Shown here piece by piece: positions 17,480 to 25,948 of a stretch of DNA of 64,000 nucleotides (its first letter is position 1; each line of letters starts with the position of its first letter). The stretch comes from Ruegeria_C sp040830705 (GTDB taxonomy: Bacteria; Pseudomonadota; Alphaproteobacteria; Rhodobacterales; Rhodobacteraceae), in the NCBI GenBank assembly GCA_040830705.1, contig JBFOME010000002.1:1-64000 (forward strand), written 5' to 3'. The notes under the pieces were generated by a model. The model was not told the DNA's origin and did not search any database. It was given only the letters and a program-made list of their open reading frames with translations. Both the position numbers and the translations under genes were made by a program.

Positions 17480-18673
17480 ATGACAGAGACATTCACCGGC
17501 AGCTTCACCCAGCAGGAACCCATCCCCGACGATGCCATCGCGTCGGCGCTCGACGTGCTGCGCCACGGGCGGCTGCATCGCTACAACGTGGCCGAGGGCG
17601 AAGCGGGCGAAACCGCACTGCTGGAGCAGGAATTTGCCATTTTGACAGGCGCGCGCTATTGCCTCGCCGTGGCCTCGGGCGGCTATGCGATGGCGACGGC
17701 GCTGCGGGCGGTGGGCGTGAAACCCGGAGACCGCGTGCTGTCTAACGCTTTCACGCTGGCACCGGTGCCCGGCGCTATCGCCTCGGTCGGGGCAATCCCG
17801 GAATTCGTGGGTGTCACCGAAGAGCTTACCATCGATCTGGATGATCTGGCCGCCAAGCTGGACAGGGCGAAAGTGCTGCTGCTCAGCCATATGCGTGGCC
17901 ATATCTGCGACATGGACCGGCTGATGGCGCTGTGTGATGCGGCAGGGGTAACGGTGATCGAAGATTGCGCCCATACGATGGGGGCATCCTGGCGCGGTCT
18001 GCCCTCGGGGCGGCACGGCGCCATAGGGTGCTATTCTTGCCAGACCTACAAACATGTGAATTCCGGCGAAGGTGGCCTGTTTGTCACTGATGACGAAGAG
18101 CTTGCGGCGCGGGCAGTGATGCTGTCGGGGTCATATATGCTCTACGGGCGCCACAAGGCTGCCCCGTCGCCCGAAGTTTTCGAGAGGGTCAAATACGTGA
18201 CCCCCAATATCTCGGGCCGGATGGACAATCTGCGCGCCGCGATCCTGCGTCCGCAACTGCGCGATCTGGACCAGCAAGTAACACGCTGGAACGAGCGATA
18301 CCGCGCGCTGGAGGACGGGCTGCGCGACTCGCCCGGTCTGACCGTGATCGAGCGCCCTGAGGAAGAGAGCTATGTCGGCTCTTCAATCCAGTTCCTACTG
18401 CTCGACTGGCAGGACTCGGCGCTCTGCGATGTGATCGACCGCTGTGCCGCGCGCGGGGTCGAATTGAAGTGGTTCGGCGCGCCGGAACCGATTGCTTTTA
18501 CATCGCGCTATGACAGCTGGCGCTATGCCCCGTCGCAGCCCATGCCGGAGAGTGATCGGGTTCTGGCGGGCATCGTCGACATGCGGGTGCCGCTGACATT
18601 CAGCCTTGAGGATTGCGCGCTGATCGCGCGGATCATCCGCTCGGAAGTGACACGCGCCCATAACGCAGCTTAG
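17480..18673 (+). CDS. DegT/DnrJ/EryC1/StrS-family PLP aminotransferase
   Basis: 397 residues from ATG 17480; an in-frame TTG at 17444 overlapping the gph stop would add 12 residues but looks less like the family start. PLP lysine is K191 in CYSCQTYKHVNSGEGGL, the expected context, with the preceding EDCAHTMGASWRG motif for cofactor binding. These enzymes transaminate keto-sugars or, in a subset, act as glutamine-dependent scyllo-inosose aminotransferases or dehydratases. No nucleotide-sugar gene accompanies it except glmU/glmS on the other strand, so its substrate is open. Confidence 0.82.
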   Translation: MTETFTGSFTQQEPIPDDAIASALDVLRHGRLHRYNVAEGEAGETALLEQEFAILTGARYCLAVASGGYAMATALRAVGVKPGDRVLSNAFTLAPVPGAIASVGAIPEFVGVTEELTIDLDDLAAKLDRAKVLLLSHMRGHICDMDRLMALCDAAGVTVIEDCAHTMGASWRGLPSGRHGAIGCYSCQTYKHVNSGEGGLFVTDDEELAARAVMLSGSYMLYGRHKAAPSPEVFERVKYVTPNISGRMDNLRAAILRPQLRDLDQQVTRWNERYRALEDGLRDSPGLTVIERPEEESYVGSSIQFLLLDWQDSALCDVIDRCAARGVELKWFGAPEPIAFTSRYDSWRYAPSQPMPESDRVLAGIVDMRVPLTFSLEDCALIARIIRSEVTRAHNAA

Positions 18674-18844
18674 CGCCGGTCCACGAACGTGTTAGGCTAT
18701 CCCTATTTGAGGGAGCCTCTGTCATGGCAAGCCCGCAATCTGCTGACACTTCTGTTCACCATCTGAACCGCAGGTTTCGCCGTCCTCCTCACGGCCCGAC
18801 ATGTCGATTTGGAAAGAGATCAAATCCAGGTTGCCGCAAGGTTC

Positions 18845-18907
18845 TGAACGCTTGTTCAATTCTTCTTTGACGGGCGTCGTTTGAGGTGTTATATGAACAC
18901 CTGTTCA
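18845..18907 (+). promoter_or_regulatory. Predicted ivd promoter flanked by two palindromic operators
   Basis: Two palindromes share one design: TGAAC-GCTT-GTTCA (18845-18858) and TGAAC-ACCT-GTTCA (18894-18907), 49 bp centre to centre. Between them TTGACG (18867-18872) and TATATG (18890-18895) with 17-bp spacing form a good -35/-10 pair, so the second palindrome overlaps the -10 end. This is the layout of a promoter closed by a dimeric repressor, TetR-type by its symmetry. No regulator gene is in the window. The remainder of the 256-bp gap after the aminotransferase gene holds a weak hairpin near 18692-18716 and no supported gene. Confidence 0.6.
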
Positions 18908-18929
18908 ATAATCGGGAGGGAGGCCGGTG

Positions 18930-20090
18930 ATGTTCAACGCGACCATGCAGTTCGATCTGGGTGAGGATGTGAATGCCCTGCGCGAGATGGTTCATCGCTG
19001 GGCGCAAGAGCGGGTCCGCCCGATGGCGGCAGAGATCGACACCTCCAACAGCTTCCCCAACGAGCTTTGGCGCGAAATGGGCGATTTGGGCCTGTTGGGT
19101 ATCACGTTACCCGAAGAATTTGGCGGGGCCGGGATGGGTTATCTTGCCCATGCCGTTGCGGTAGAAGAGGTCGCGCGGGCCAGCGCGTCGGTGTCTCTGT
19201 CGTATGGTGCCCATTCGAACCTTTGCGTGAACCAGATCAAGTTGAACGGGAGTGAGGCGCAGAAGCGCAAATATCTGCCCGGTCTGATTTCCGGCGAACA
19301 TGTCGGCGCGCTGGCCATGTCAGAAGCGGGGGCGGGCTCTGACGTGGTGTCGATGAAATTGCGCGCCGAGAAACGCAATGACCATTACCGGTTGAACGGC
19401 AACAAATACTGGATCACCAATGGCCCGGATGCGGACACGCTGGTGGTTTATGCCAAGACCGATCCCGAAGCGGGATCGAAAGGCATAACCGCCTTTCTGA
19501 TCGAAAAGGAAATGACAGGGTTCTCGACCTCGCCGCATTTCGACAAGCTGGGCATGCGCGGCTCGAACACGGCCGAGTTGATCTTCGAGGATGTCGAAGT
19601 GCCGTTCGAGAATGTGCTGGGCGAGGAAGGCAAGGGTGTTCAGGTGCTCATGTCGGGGCTCGACTATGAGCGCGTTGTGCTGGCGGCCATCGGGCCGGGC
19701 ATCATAGCGGGCTGCATGGACGAGGTCATGCCCTATATGGTTGAGCGCAAGCAGTTTGGCCAGCCGATCGGAAACTTCCAGCTGATGCAGGGCAAGATCG
19801 CGGATATGTACACCGCGATGAACTCGTCGCGCGCCTATGTCTACGAAGTCGCCAAGGCCTGTGACCGGGGTGACGTGACCCGTCAGGATGCCGCCGCCTG
19901 CTGTCTTTATGCCAGCGAGCAGGCAATGGCGCAGGCGCATCAGGCGGTGCAGGCGCTGGGCGGGGCCGGTTTTCTGGCCGACGCGCCAGTCAGCCGCATG
20001 TTCCGGGATGCCAAGCTGATGGAGATCGGCGCTGGTACCTCTGAGATTCGGCGGATGCTGGTCGGGCGCGAGCTGATGGGGGCGATGTGA
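18930..20090 (+). CDS. ivd: Isovaleryl-CoA dehydrogenase
   Basis: 386 residues from ATG 18930, with GGGAGG at 18914-18919; a GTG one codon upstream is less likely. The acyl-CoA dehydrogenase fold is complete, and the segment VLMSGLDYERVVLA places a glutamate (E247) on the helix where isovaleryl-CoA dehydrogenases, unlike most relatives, keep their catalytic base. The C-terminus FRDAKLMEIGAGTSEIRRM matches IVD. It is an FAD enzyme that converts isovaleryl-CoA to 3-methylcrotonyl-CoA in leucine degradation and passes electrons to ETF. It opens the catabolic cluster with mccB, mccA and HMG-CoA lyase. Confidence 0.95.
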   Translation: MFNATMQFDLGEDVNALREMVHRWAQERVRPMAAEIDTSNSFPNELWREMGDLGLLGITLPEEFGGAGMGYLAHAVAVEEVARASASVSLSYGAHSNLCVNQIKLNGSEAQKRKYLPGLISGEHVGALAMSEAGAGSDVVSMKLRAEKRNDHYRLNGNKYWITNGPDADTLVVYAKTDPEAGSKGITAFLIEKEMTGFSTSPHFDKLGMRGSNTAELIFEDVEVPFENVLGEEGKGVQVLMSGLDYERVVLAAIGPGIIAGCMDEVMPYMVERKQFGQPIGNFQLMQGKIADMYTAMNSSRAYVYEVAKACDRGDVTRQDAAACCLYASEQAMAQAHQAVQALGGAGFLADAPVSRMFRDAKLMEIGAGTSEIRRMLVGRELMGAM

Positions 20091-20599
20091 TGCGCCGGGT
20101 TATGGTTGCGGTGACGGTTGGATTGCTTGGTTCCACCACGTTGGTGCACGCGCAAGATCTGACCTTTTCGATTGCGCCGACGCAGTCCTGTCTGGCCTCA
20201 ACTGCCGATCCGGCGGCGCGTCGGGCCTGCGCTGGCAAGGCGGCCGAGGCCTGCATGGTCAACGACCCATATGGCGAGACCACGGTTGGCATGAGCTCTT
20301 GCCTCGATCAGGAGGTCAGGCAATGGGACGGCTGGCTGAACGCCGCCTATGGCAGCTTGCTGGCCAAGGCGCAGGCCTCGGATGCCGAGGCGGAAAAGTG
20401 GGGCACCAGTGGGCCCAAGATTACCCCGGCGCTGCGCGAGATGCAGCGCAAATGGATCGCCTATCGCGATACGACCTGTGATTTCGAGATGTCGCAATGG
20501 GGCGGAGGTAGCGGCACAGGACCGGCCGGTCTGAACTGCCTACTTCGGCTAACCGCTGATCAGGCGATCTATCTTGAACAGGCGTGGCTGGGGGATTGA
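20090..20599 (+). CDS. DUF1311 / lysozyme-inhibitor LprI-like secreted protein (copy 1)
   Basis: 169 residues; the ATG at 20090 overlaps the ivd stop (TGATG). A signal peptide (MRRVMVAVTVGLLGSTTLVHAQ) precedes a Cys-containing periplasmic domain with CLDQEVRQWDGWLNAAY and REMQRKWIAYRDTTCDFEM, the core pattern of the DUF1311/LprI family. Members have been linked to lysozyme inhibition, but most are uncharacterised. A shorter paralog lies at 22898. Translational coupling to ivd suggests co-expression, though no role in leucine catabolism is known. Confidence 0.75.
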   Translation: MRRVMVAVTVGLLGSTTLVHAQDLTFSIAPTQSCLASTADPAARRACAGKAAEACMVNDPYGETTVGMSSCLDQEVRQWDGWLNAAYGSLLAKAQASDAEAEKWGTSGPKITPALREMQRKWIAYRDTTCDFEMSQWGGGSGTGPAGLNCLLRLTADQAIYLEQAWLGD

Positions 20600-20629
20600 C
20601 CCATGACCACGCCCGAAACTCTTCGCGCC

Positions 20630-21235
20630 CTAGAATCGGTGCACGTAAGACAGGCCGATCAGCCAGGGGTCAATCTCGGCCTTGCCGACCTTGGTGCCGT
20701 CCAGCTTGACGTCGGAATCGATGTCGAACCAGCGCACGTTCAGACGCATCGCGCCTGCATCGGTGATCTGGTAATCCACACCGGCCTGCAGCGAGACGCC
20801 CCAGGAATTGTCGATCTCCAGATCGCCCAGCGGCGAGTCCTCGTCAAAGAAGATGGTGTAGTTCACGCCCGCACCCACATAGGGAGTGAATTGGGACTGG
20901 GTCGGGAAGTGATAGTTCAGCGACAGGGTGGGCGGCAGATGCTTGGTGCTGCCAACCTTGCCGACACCCGAAAGCGACAGATCGTGGTCAAACGGGGTTG
21001 CGGCCAGCAACTCGATCCCCAGATTGTCGCGGATAAAGTATTCGGCGGTGAAGATCGGGCGGGTATCGGAGTCAACGCTCAACTCGAGCCCGGCGACGGT
21101 CCCGTTGTCGGATTTCGGGTCGAGATAGCCAATACCGACACCAACGGTCCAGTCGCCCTGCGATTGCGCAAGGGCAGGGCCTGCGATGGCAGCCAAGGCG
21201 ACGGCGGATGTCAAAACGGCGGTTCTCAGTTTCAT
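20630..21235 (-). CDS. ompW: OmpW family outer-membrane protein
   Basis: 201 residues from ATG 21233-21235. A signal peptide (MKLRTAVLTSAVALAAIAGPALA) is followed by an OmpW 8-strand beta-barrel: DWTVGVGIGYLDPKSDNGT, EYFIRDNLGIELLAATPF, LSLNYHF, YVGAGVNYTIFF and the terminal SYVHRF with C-terminal Phe. OmpW forms a narrow hydrophobic channel for small lipophilic compounds. It is antisense to the flanking catabolic genes and splits ivd from the acyl-CoA synthetase. An FNR-like box lies upstream. Confidence 0.9.
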   Translation of the reverse strand: MKLRTAVLTSAVALAAIAGPALAQSQGDWTVGVGIGYLDPKSDNGTVAGLELSVDSDTRPIFTAEYFIRDNLGIELLAATPFDHDLSLSGVGKVGSTKHLPPTLSLNYHFPTQSQFTPYVGAGVNYTIFFDEDSPLGDLEIDNSWGVSLQAGVDYQITDAGAMRLNVRWFDIDSDVKLDGTKVGKAEIDPWLIGLSYVHRF

Positions 21236-21299
21236 GTTTCGTCTCTTGTCGTTGAAATGGGTGATGGCCGGATTTTTCCTGCTGCAGTGCAGAAACGCC

Positions 21300-21313
21300 C
21301 TGATCTGGATCAA
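21300..21313 (-). promoter_or_regulatory. FNR/FnrL-type box upstream of ompW
   Basis: The sequence CTGAT-CTGG-ATCAA differs by one base from the consensus TTGAT-N4-ATCAA. Its centre (21306.5) is 41.5 bp from a start point at 21265 that would follow the -10-like AAAAAT on the minus strand (21277-21272), the class II activation geometry. ompW of enterobacteria is known to respond to FNR. The divergent acyl-CoA synthetase gene starts 58 bp to the other side and could also be affected. Confidence 0.55.
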
Positions 21314-21371
21314 GAAAACAAACTTTACGCAGCGACGGTCCGCGCCGAAATACCAGTGATTAAAGGCCGAA

Positions 21372-22901
21372 ATGATGCCTTGTGCTGAGCGCATACCGGG
21401 GTTGCGCCCCGATCGCGGCTGGGATCTGCCGGACAGGCTGAACATGGCCGACCAGTGCCTGTCGCAGCCTGCCGATCAGGTGGCGATCATCGACCTGACC
21501 GGGGCGCAGCGGCGCGACATCTGTTACCGCGAACTCGCCGCGATGAGCGATGGCATCGCGCGCGCTCTGGCACCGCAGGTTCAGCGCGGCGACCGGGTCG
21601 GCGTGCTGTTGGGTCAGACTCCTTGGTGCGCGGCGGCGCATCTGGCGATCTGGTCGCTGGGCGCGATCTCGGTGCCGCTGTTCAAGCTTTTTCAGCGCGA
21701 CGCGCTGCGTAGCCGGGTGGAGGATGCCGGTCTGTCGCTTGTCCTGACCGATCGGCATGGAGCCGACCTGTTGAGCGATCTGGCAACACCGCTCATCGCC
21801 TCCGAGATCGGACAGGATGGCCCGCCGCTGGCCCGCGCTGTGACCGGGCCTGAGGATCCGGCAGTGCTGATCTATACGTCGGGTACAACCGGAAAGCCCA
21901 AGGGGGCGCTGCATGGGCATCGGGTATTGACCGGCCATCTGCCGGGCGTTTCGATCAGCCACAACCATTTGCGCGTGGGCGATTGTCTGTGGACGCCTGC
22001 TGATTGGGCCTGGATCGGCGGGCTGTTCGACGTGCTGATGCCCGGTCTGGCGCTGGGCGTTCCGGTAGTGGCAGCGCGGCTGGACAAGTTCAGCCCGGCT
22101 GCCTGCGCCGATTTGATCGCGTGGGGCGGCGTGCGCAATGTCTTCTTTCCGCCCACCGCCCTGCGGATGCTGAAAGCTGCGGATCAATCCATTCCCGGGC
22201 TACGGTCGGTTGCCTCGGGCGGCGAGCCTCTGGGGGCTGAGATGCTGACTTGGGGCGAGCAGGCCTTCGGGCTGACCATCAACGAATTTTACGGCCAGAC
22301 AGAATGCAACATGGTCGTGTCTTCCTGCGCCGAAGACTTCCCGGTACAGCCCGGCTGCATTGGCAAACCGGCGCCGGGGCATGAAGTGGCGGTGATCGAT
22401 GACAGTGGCACTCCGACCACCGAAGAGGGAGACGTCGCAGTAAGGCGCGGCTCAGCCTCGATGCTGCTGGAATACTGGAACAACCAGCAGGCTACCCAAG
22501 AGAAGTTTCGCGGCGATTGGCTGATCACCGGTGACCGGGGCGTGTGGGAGGGCGACTACCTGCGCTTCGTGGGCCGCGAGGATGACGTGATCACCTCATC
22601 GGGTTACCGCATCGGTCCCGCCGAGATCGAAGATTGCCTGCTGACCCACCCGGCGGTGGCAACCGTGGGCGTGGTCGGCAAGCCTGACCCACTCAGGACC
22701 GAGATCGTGAAGGCGTATGTGGTATTGAAACCGGGGGCCGAGGCCTCGGGCGCGGAGTTGCAGGACTGGGTCAAGGCCCGTCTGGCGCAATACTCCTACC
22801 CGCGCGAAGTGGCGTTTCTGGAGGAACTGCCGATGACGGTGACCGGGAAGGTGATCCGCAAGGAGTTGAAGGCAATAGCCACGAGCGAGGTTGTCGTATG
22901 A
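21372..22901 (+). CDS. Acyl-CoA synthetase (AMP-binding, ANL superfamily)
   Basis: 509 residues. Adenylation motifs are visible: P-loop YTSGTTGKPKGALHGH (~residues 173-188), INEFYGQTE (A5), LITGDRG with the aspartate that binds the ribose, GREDDVITSSGYRIGPAEIE (A8 hinge) and the catalytic lysine in TVTGKVIRKEL (A10). It activates a carboxylic acid to its CoA thioester. Position among leucine genes suggests a short or branched-chain acid such as isovalerate or acetoacetate; this is inference. Its stop overlaps the next start (ATGA). Confidence 0.85.
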   Translation: MMPCAERIPGLRPDRGWDLPDRLNMADQCLSQPADQVAIIDLTGAQRRDICYRELAAMSDGIARALAPQVQRGDRVGVLLGQTPWCAAAHLAIWSLGAISVPLFKLFQRDALRSRVEDAGLSLVLTDRHGADLLSDLATPLIASEIGQDGPPLARAVTGPEDPAVLIYTSGTTGKPKGALHGHRVLTGHLPGVSISHNHLRVGDCLWTPADWAWIGGLFDVLMPGLALGVPVVAARLDKFSPAACADLIAWGGVRNVFFPPTALRMLKAADQSIPGLRSVASGGEPLGAEMLTWGEQAFGLTINEFYGQTECNMVVSSCAEDFPVQPGCIGKPAPGHEVAVIDDSGTPTTEEGDVAVRRGSASMLLEYWNNQQATQEKFRGDWLITGDRGVWEGDYLRFVGREDDVITSSGYRIGPAEIEDCLLTHPAVATVGVVGKPDPLRTEIVKAYVVLKPGAEASGAELQDWVKARLAQYSYPREVAFLEELPMTVTGKVIRKELKAIATSEVVV

Positions 22902-23362
22902 CACGATTGTCGATCCTTCTGGCGCTGCTTCCCGGCATCGTTTCCGCGCAGCAGATCTGGGTGGATCAATCCTATGTTGAATGGTGTTTTTCCCAAGCGC
23001 AGTCGGATGGTGCCTTGGCACCCTGCGTGGGCAAAGCCGCTGACGCCTGCCAAACCGCACCTGGCAACGATACGACGATTGGGATATCCCAGTGCATCCA
23101 GGCTGAAACTGCCGTTTGGGACAAGTTTTTGAATGAGCAGTACCAGCTCCGCAGGGCGGAACTTGCAGCGCAAAACCAAGACCTGCCGGACCAACTGCGC
23201 GATGCACAGCGGGCCTGGATCAGCTTTCGCGATGCCGAATGTGGATTGCAATACAGCCTTTGGTTAGACGGGACGATCCGTTCGATCGTTGCCGCGAATT
23301 GCTTGTTAACTGAAACAGCCGAACGCGCTTTAGAGCTTCGCGATCTGGGAAAGATGGAATGA
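22898..23362 (+). CDS. DUF1311 / LprI-like secreted protein (copy 2)
   Basis: 154 residues, overlapping both neighbours by 4 bp (ATGA at each end). The signal peptide MTRLSILLALLPGIVSA precedes a domain with paired cysteines and the family pattern CIQAETAVWDKFLNEQY and RDAQRAWISFRDAECGLQY. It is a diverged paralog of the protein encoded at 20090. Tight coupling between acyl-CoA synthetase and mccB shows that the three are translated from one message. Function unknown. Confidence 0.75.
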   Translation: MTRLSILLALLPGIVSAQQIWVDQSYVEWCFSQAQSDGALAPCVGKAADACQTAPGNDTTIGISQCIQAETAVWDKFLNEQYQLRRAELAAQNQDLPDQLRDAQRAWISFRDAECGLQYSLWLDGTIRSIVAANCLLTETAERALELRDLGKME

Positions 23363-24963
23363 AACTCACATCCAAGGCGATGCCCGCCTCCGAAGGCTTC
23401 AAAGCTAACCGCACGGCCCATCTCGACGCGCTGGCGCAGATCTCTGCGGCCGCTGAAGTGGCCCGCATGGGGGGCGGCGAGAAATCCCGCGCGCGGCATG
23501 AAGGCCGTGGCAAGATGCTGCCCCGGCGACGCGTGGCGAACTTGCTGGACCCGGGGTCTCCTTTCCTCGAAGTCGGCGCAACGGCGGCGCATGGGATGTA
23601 TGATGACGCGGCCCCCTGCGCGGGCGTGATTGCGGGCATCGGTCGAGTGCAGGGCCACGAGGTCATGGTGGTGTGTAACGACGCCACCGTGAAGGGCGGC
23701 ACTTATTATCCGATCACGGTCAAGAAACACCTGCGCGCGCAGGAGATCGCCGAAGAAAACCATTTGCCCTGCATCTATCTCGTGGATTCAGGCGGTGCGA
23801 ACCTGCCCAATCAGGATGAGGTCTTTCCTGACCGCGACCACTTTGGCCGCATTTTCTACAATCAGGCGCGGATGAGTGCGAAGGGCATTCCTCAGATCGC
23901 GGTGGTCATGGGCTCCTGCACGGCGGGCGGGGCTTATGTGCCTGCCATGTCCGATGTCACGATCATCGTGAAAGAGCAGGGCACGATCTTCCTCGCCGGT
24001 CCGCCGCTGGTGAAGGCCGCGACGGGCGAGGTTGTGACGGCCGAGGATCTGGGCGGGGGCGACGTGCATACGCGGCTCAGCGGCGTGGCCGATTATCTGG
24101 CCGAGGATGACGCCCACGCGCTGGCACTGGCGCGGCGCGCGGTTCTGAGCCTCAACCGCCACAAACCGCAAACCGTGGATTGGGCCAGCCCCGAGGACCC
24201 GGCCTATGACCCGGAGGAAATCCTGGGCGTGGTTCCGGGGGATTTGCGCACGCCTTATGACATCCGTGAGGTGATTGCGCGGCTGGTCGATGGTTCGCGC
24301 TTTGACGAGTTCAAGCCGCGCTTTGGTGAGACGCTAGTGACCGGGTTCGCGCATCTCAAAGGCTGCCCCATCGGGATCATCGCCAACAATGGCGTGCTGT
24401 TCTCGGAGGCCGCCCAGAAAGGCGCGCATTTCGTGGAACTCTGTTCGCAGCGCAAAATTCCGCTGGTCTTCCTGCAGAATATCACCGGCTTCATGGTGGG
24501 TCGGAAATACGAAAACGAAGGCATCGCCCGGCACGGGGCCAAGATGGTGACAGCCGTGGCTTCAACCAATGTGCCCAAGATCACCATGCTTGTGGGTGGC
24601 TCGTTCGGGGCTGGCAATTACGGCATGGCGGGGCGGGCGTACCAGCCGCGTTTTCTTTGGACCTGGCCCAATAGCCGAATCTCGGTCATGGGCGGCGAGC
24701 AGGCGGCGGGCGTGCTGGCCACCGTCAAGCGCGACGGGATCGAGCGGCAGGGTGGAACCTGGACAGCAGAGGAAGAGGCCGAATTCAAACGCCCAACCAT
24801 TGAGATGTTCGAAGAACAGTCTCATCCGCTCTATGCCTCGGCGCGGCTCTGGGATGACGGCATCATCGACCCGCGCAAAAGCCGCGATGTGCTGGCCCTA
24901 AGCCTGAGCGCCGCACTGAACGCCCCGATTGAAGAGACACGTTTCGGCGTGTTCCGGATGTGA
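23359..24963 (+). CDS. mccB: 3-methylcrotonyl-CoA carboxylase, beta (carboxyltransferase) subunit
   Basis: 534 residues, the normal MCC beta length. It has both crotonase-like halves of the carboxyltransferase: GVIAGIGRVQGHEVMVVCND and MGSCTAGGAYVPAMSD in the N-terminal half, LVFLQNITGFMVGRKYE and SFGAGNYGMAGRAYQPRF in the C-terminal half. It transfers carboxylate from biotin on MccA to 3-methylcrotonyl-CoA, giving 3-methylglutaconyl-CoA. The segment PRFLWTWPNSRISVMGGEQA is typical of MCC rather than propionyl-CoA carboxylase. mccA follows two genes later. Confidence 0.96.
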   Translation: MKLTSKAMPASEGFKANRTAHLDALAQISAAAEVARMGGGEKSRARHEGRGKMLPRRRVANLLDPGSPFLEVGATAAHGMYDDAAPCAGVIAGIGRVQGHEVMVVCNDATVKGGTYYPITVKKHLRAQEIAEENHLPCIYLVDSGGANLPNQDEVFPDRDHFGRIFYNQARMSAKGIPQIAVVMGSCTAGGAYVPAMSDVTIIVKEQGTIFLAGPPLVKAATGEVVTAEDLGGGDVHTRLSGVADYLAEDDAHALALARRAVLSLNRHKPQTVDWASPEDPAYDPEEILGVVPGDLRTPYDIREVIARLVDGSRFDEFKPRFGETLVTGFAHLKGCPIGIIANNGVLFSEAAQKGAHFVELCSQRKIPLVFLQNITGFMVGRKYENEGIARHGAKMVTAVASTNVPKITMLVGGSFGAGNYGMAGRAYQPRFLWTWPNSRISVMGGEQAAGVLATVKRDGIERQGGTWTAEEEAEFKRPTIEMFEEQSHPLYASARLWDDGIIDPRKSRDVLALSLSAALNAPIEETRFGVFRM

Positions 24964-24973
24964 GGACAGCGAT

Positions 24974-25399
24974 ATGAAACTCGAAGAGGCCAAGGCGCGC
25001 TATCCCGCCGCCGAAACATTCACCTTTGGCGACAGCCGCGCGCTGTGCGACGAGTTGCTGGCCCTGGTTCGGTCGGGGCGCAAGACCGCCACCTGCGGTG
25101 CGTTGCGCGACTATGGCGACGGGGGCGATGCGCTGCCGGTGGTCGGGCGCCAGGACATCGCGCTGGACTGGGATGGAAACGCCGCGCTGGTGATCGAAAC
25201 CGTCGAGGTCACGCAGCGCCGGTATTGCGATGTGGATGCGGATTTTGCGCTGGCCGAGGGCGAGAATGACGATCTGGCGGGCTGGCAGGCGGCCCACCGC
25301 GCCTATTTCGAGCGCAATGGCGGCTGGTCAGCCGAGATGGAACTGATCTGCGAGCGGTTCCGGCTGGTCGAGGATTTCGGGGAGCAGCGAGATGTATAG
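24974..25399 (+). CDS. ASCH domain protein
   Basis: 141 residues from ATG 24974, 10 bp after mccB. The ASCH (ASC-1 homology, PUA-related) beta-barrel is indicated by LVRSGRKTATCGALRDY (the conserved G-K-T/S motif) and the final DFGEQRDV. ASCH proteins bind RNA or nucleotides, and some are amidohydrolases of N4-acetylcytidine-type substrates. In-frame codons upstream (from 24929) are within mccB and not needed. Its presence between mccB and mccA is a passenger arrangement with no known role in leucine catabolism. Confidence 0.75.
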   Translation: MKLEEAKARYPAAETFTFGDSRALCDELLALVRSGRKTATCGALRDYGDGGDALPVVGRQDIALDWDGNAALVIETVEVTQRRYCDVDADFALAEGENDDLAGWQAAHRAYFERNGGWSAEMELICERFRLVEDFGEQRDV

Positions 25400-25444
25400 C
25401 AAAACTCTGTCCGGTGCAGTCCTTGCCTTGTTTGGGAGGCGCAC

Positions 25445-25948
25445 GTGAGCGTTAATGTTGTGCGGGGCGACATCACGCAGTTGCCGGTGGATGCGATCGT
25501 GAATGCCGCCAACCGGTCACTTCTCGGCGGAGGGGGCGTGGATGGGGCCATCCATCGTGTCGCCGGGCCGAAACTGCTGGAAGAATGCCGCAGTCTCGGG
25601 GGGTGCGAGACCGGAGACGCCAAGGTGACGGGAGCCTACGACCTGCCAGCGCGTATCGTGATCCACACGGTAGGCCCGGTCTGGCGCGACGGCGCCTCCG
25701 GCGAGGACGAGCTATTGGCGCGCTGCTACGCCAACTGCCTGCGGCTGGCGGAGGAGCACGACTGTCAAAGCATCGCGTTCCCGGCAATCTCAACTGGTGT
25801 CTATGGATTTCCGTCTGACCGCGCAGCGGAAATTGCGGTGACCTCGGTTGCGGGCAGCCGACTAGATGTAAGGCTCGTCTCGTTCGACGCGCGCACCGAG
25901 CAGCACCTGAACAATGCTGTCCGAAAATGGGAGCATGGCAATGTTTAG
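25445..25948 (+). CDS. Macrodomain protein, O-acetyl-ADP-ribose deacetylase type
   Basis: 167 residues beginning at GTG 25445 with GGGAGG about 6 bp upstream. The macrodomain signature is complete: GDITQLPVDAIVNAANRSLLGGGGVDGAIH (seen in parts as GDITQLPVDAIVNAAN and LLGGGGVDGAIHR) and FPAISTGVYGFP for the ADP-ribose diphosphate loop. MacroD-type enzymes hydrolyse O-acetyl-ADP-ribose and remove ADP-ribose from acidic residues. The gene overlaps the mccA start by 8 bp, so the two are coupled. Confidence 0.9.
   Translation: MSVNVVRGDITQLPVDAIVNAANRSLLGGGGVDGAIHRVAGPKLLEECRSLGGCETGDAKVTGAYDLPARIVIHTVGPVWRDGASGEDELLARCYANCLRLAEEHDCQSIAFPAISTGVYGFPSDRAAEIAVTSVAGSRLDVRLVSFDARTEQHLNNAVRKWEHGNV

Noticed and set aside
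18724..18870. 48-codon ORF in the gap before ivd
   Set aside because: Arg/Pro-rich, with no family, and it runs through the first palindrome of the ivd control region.
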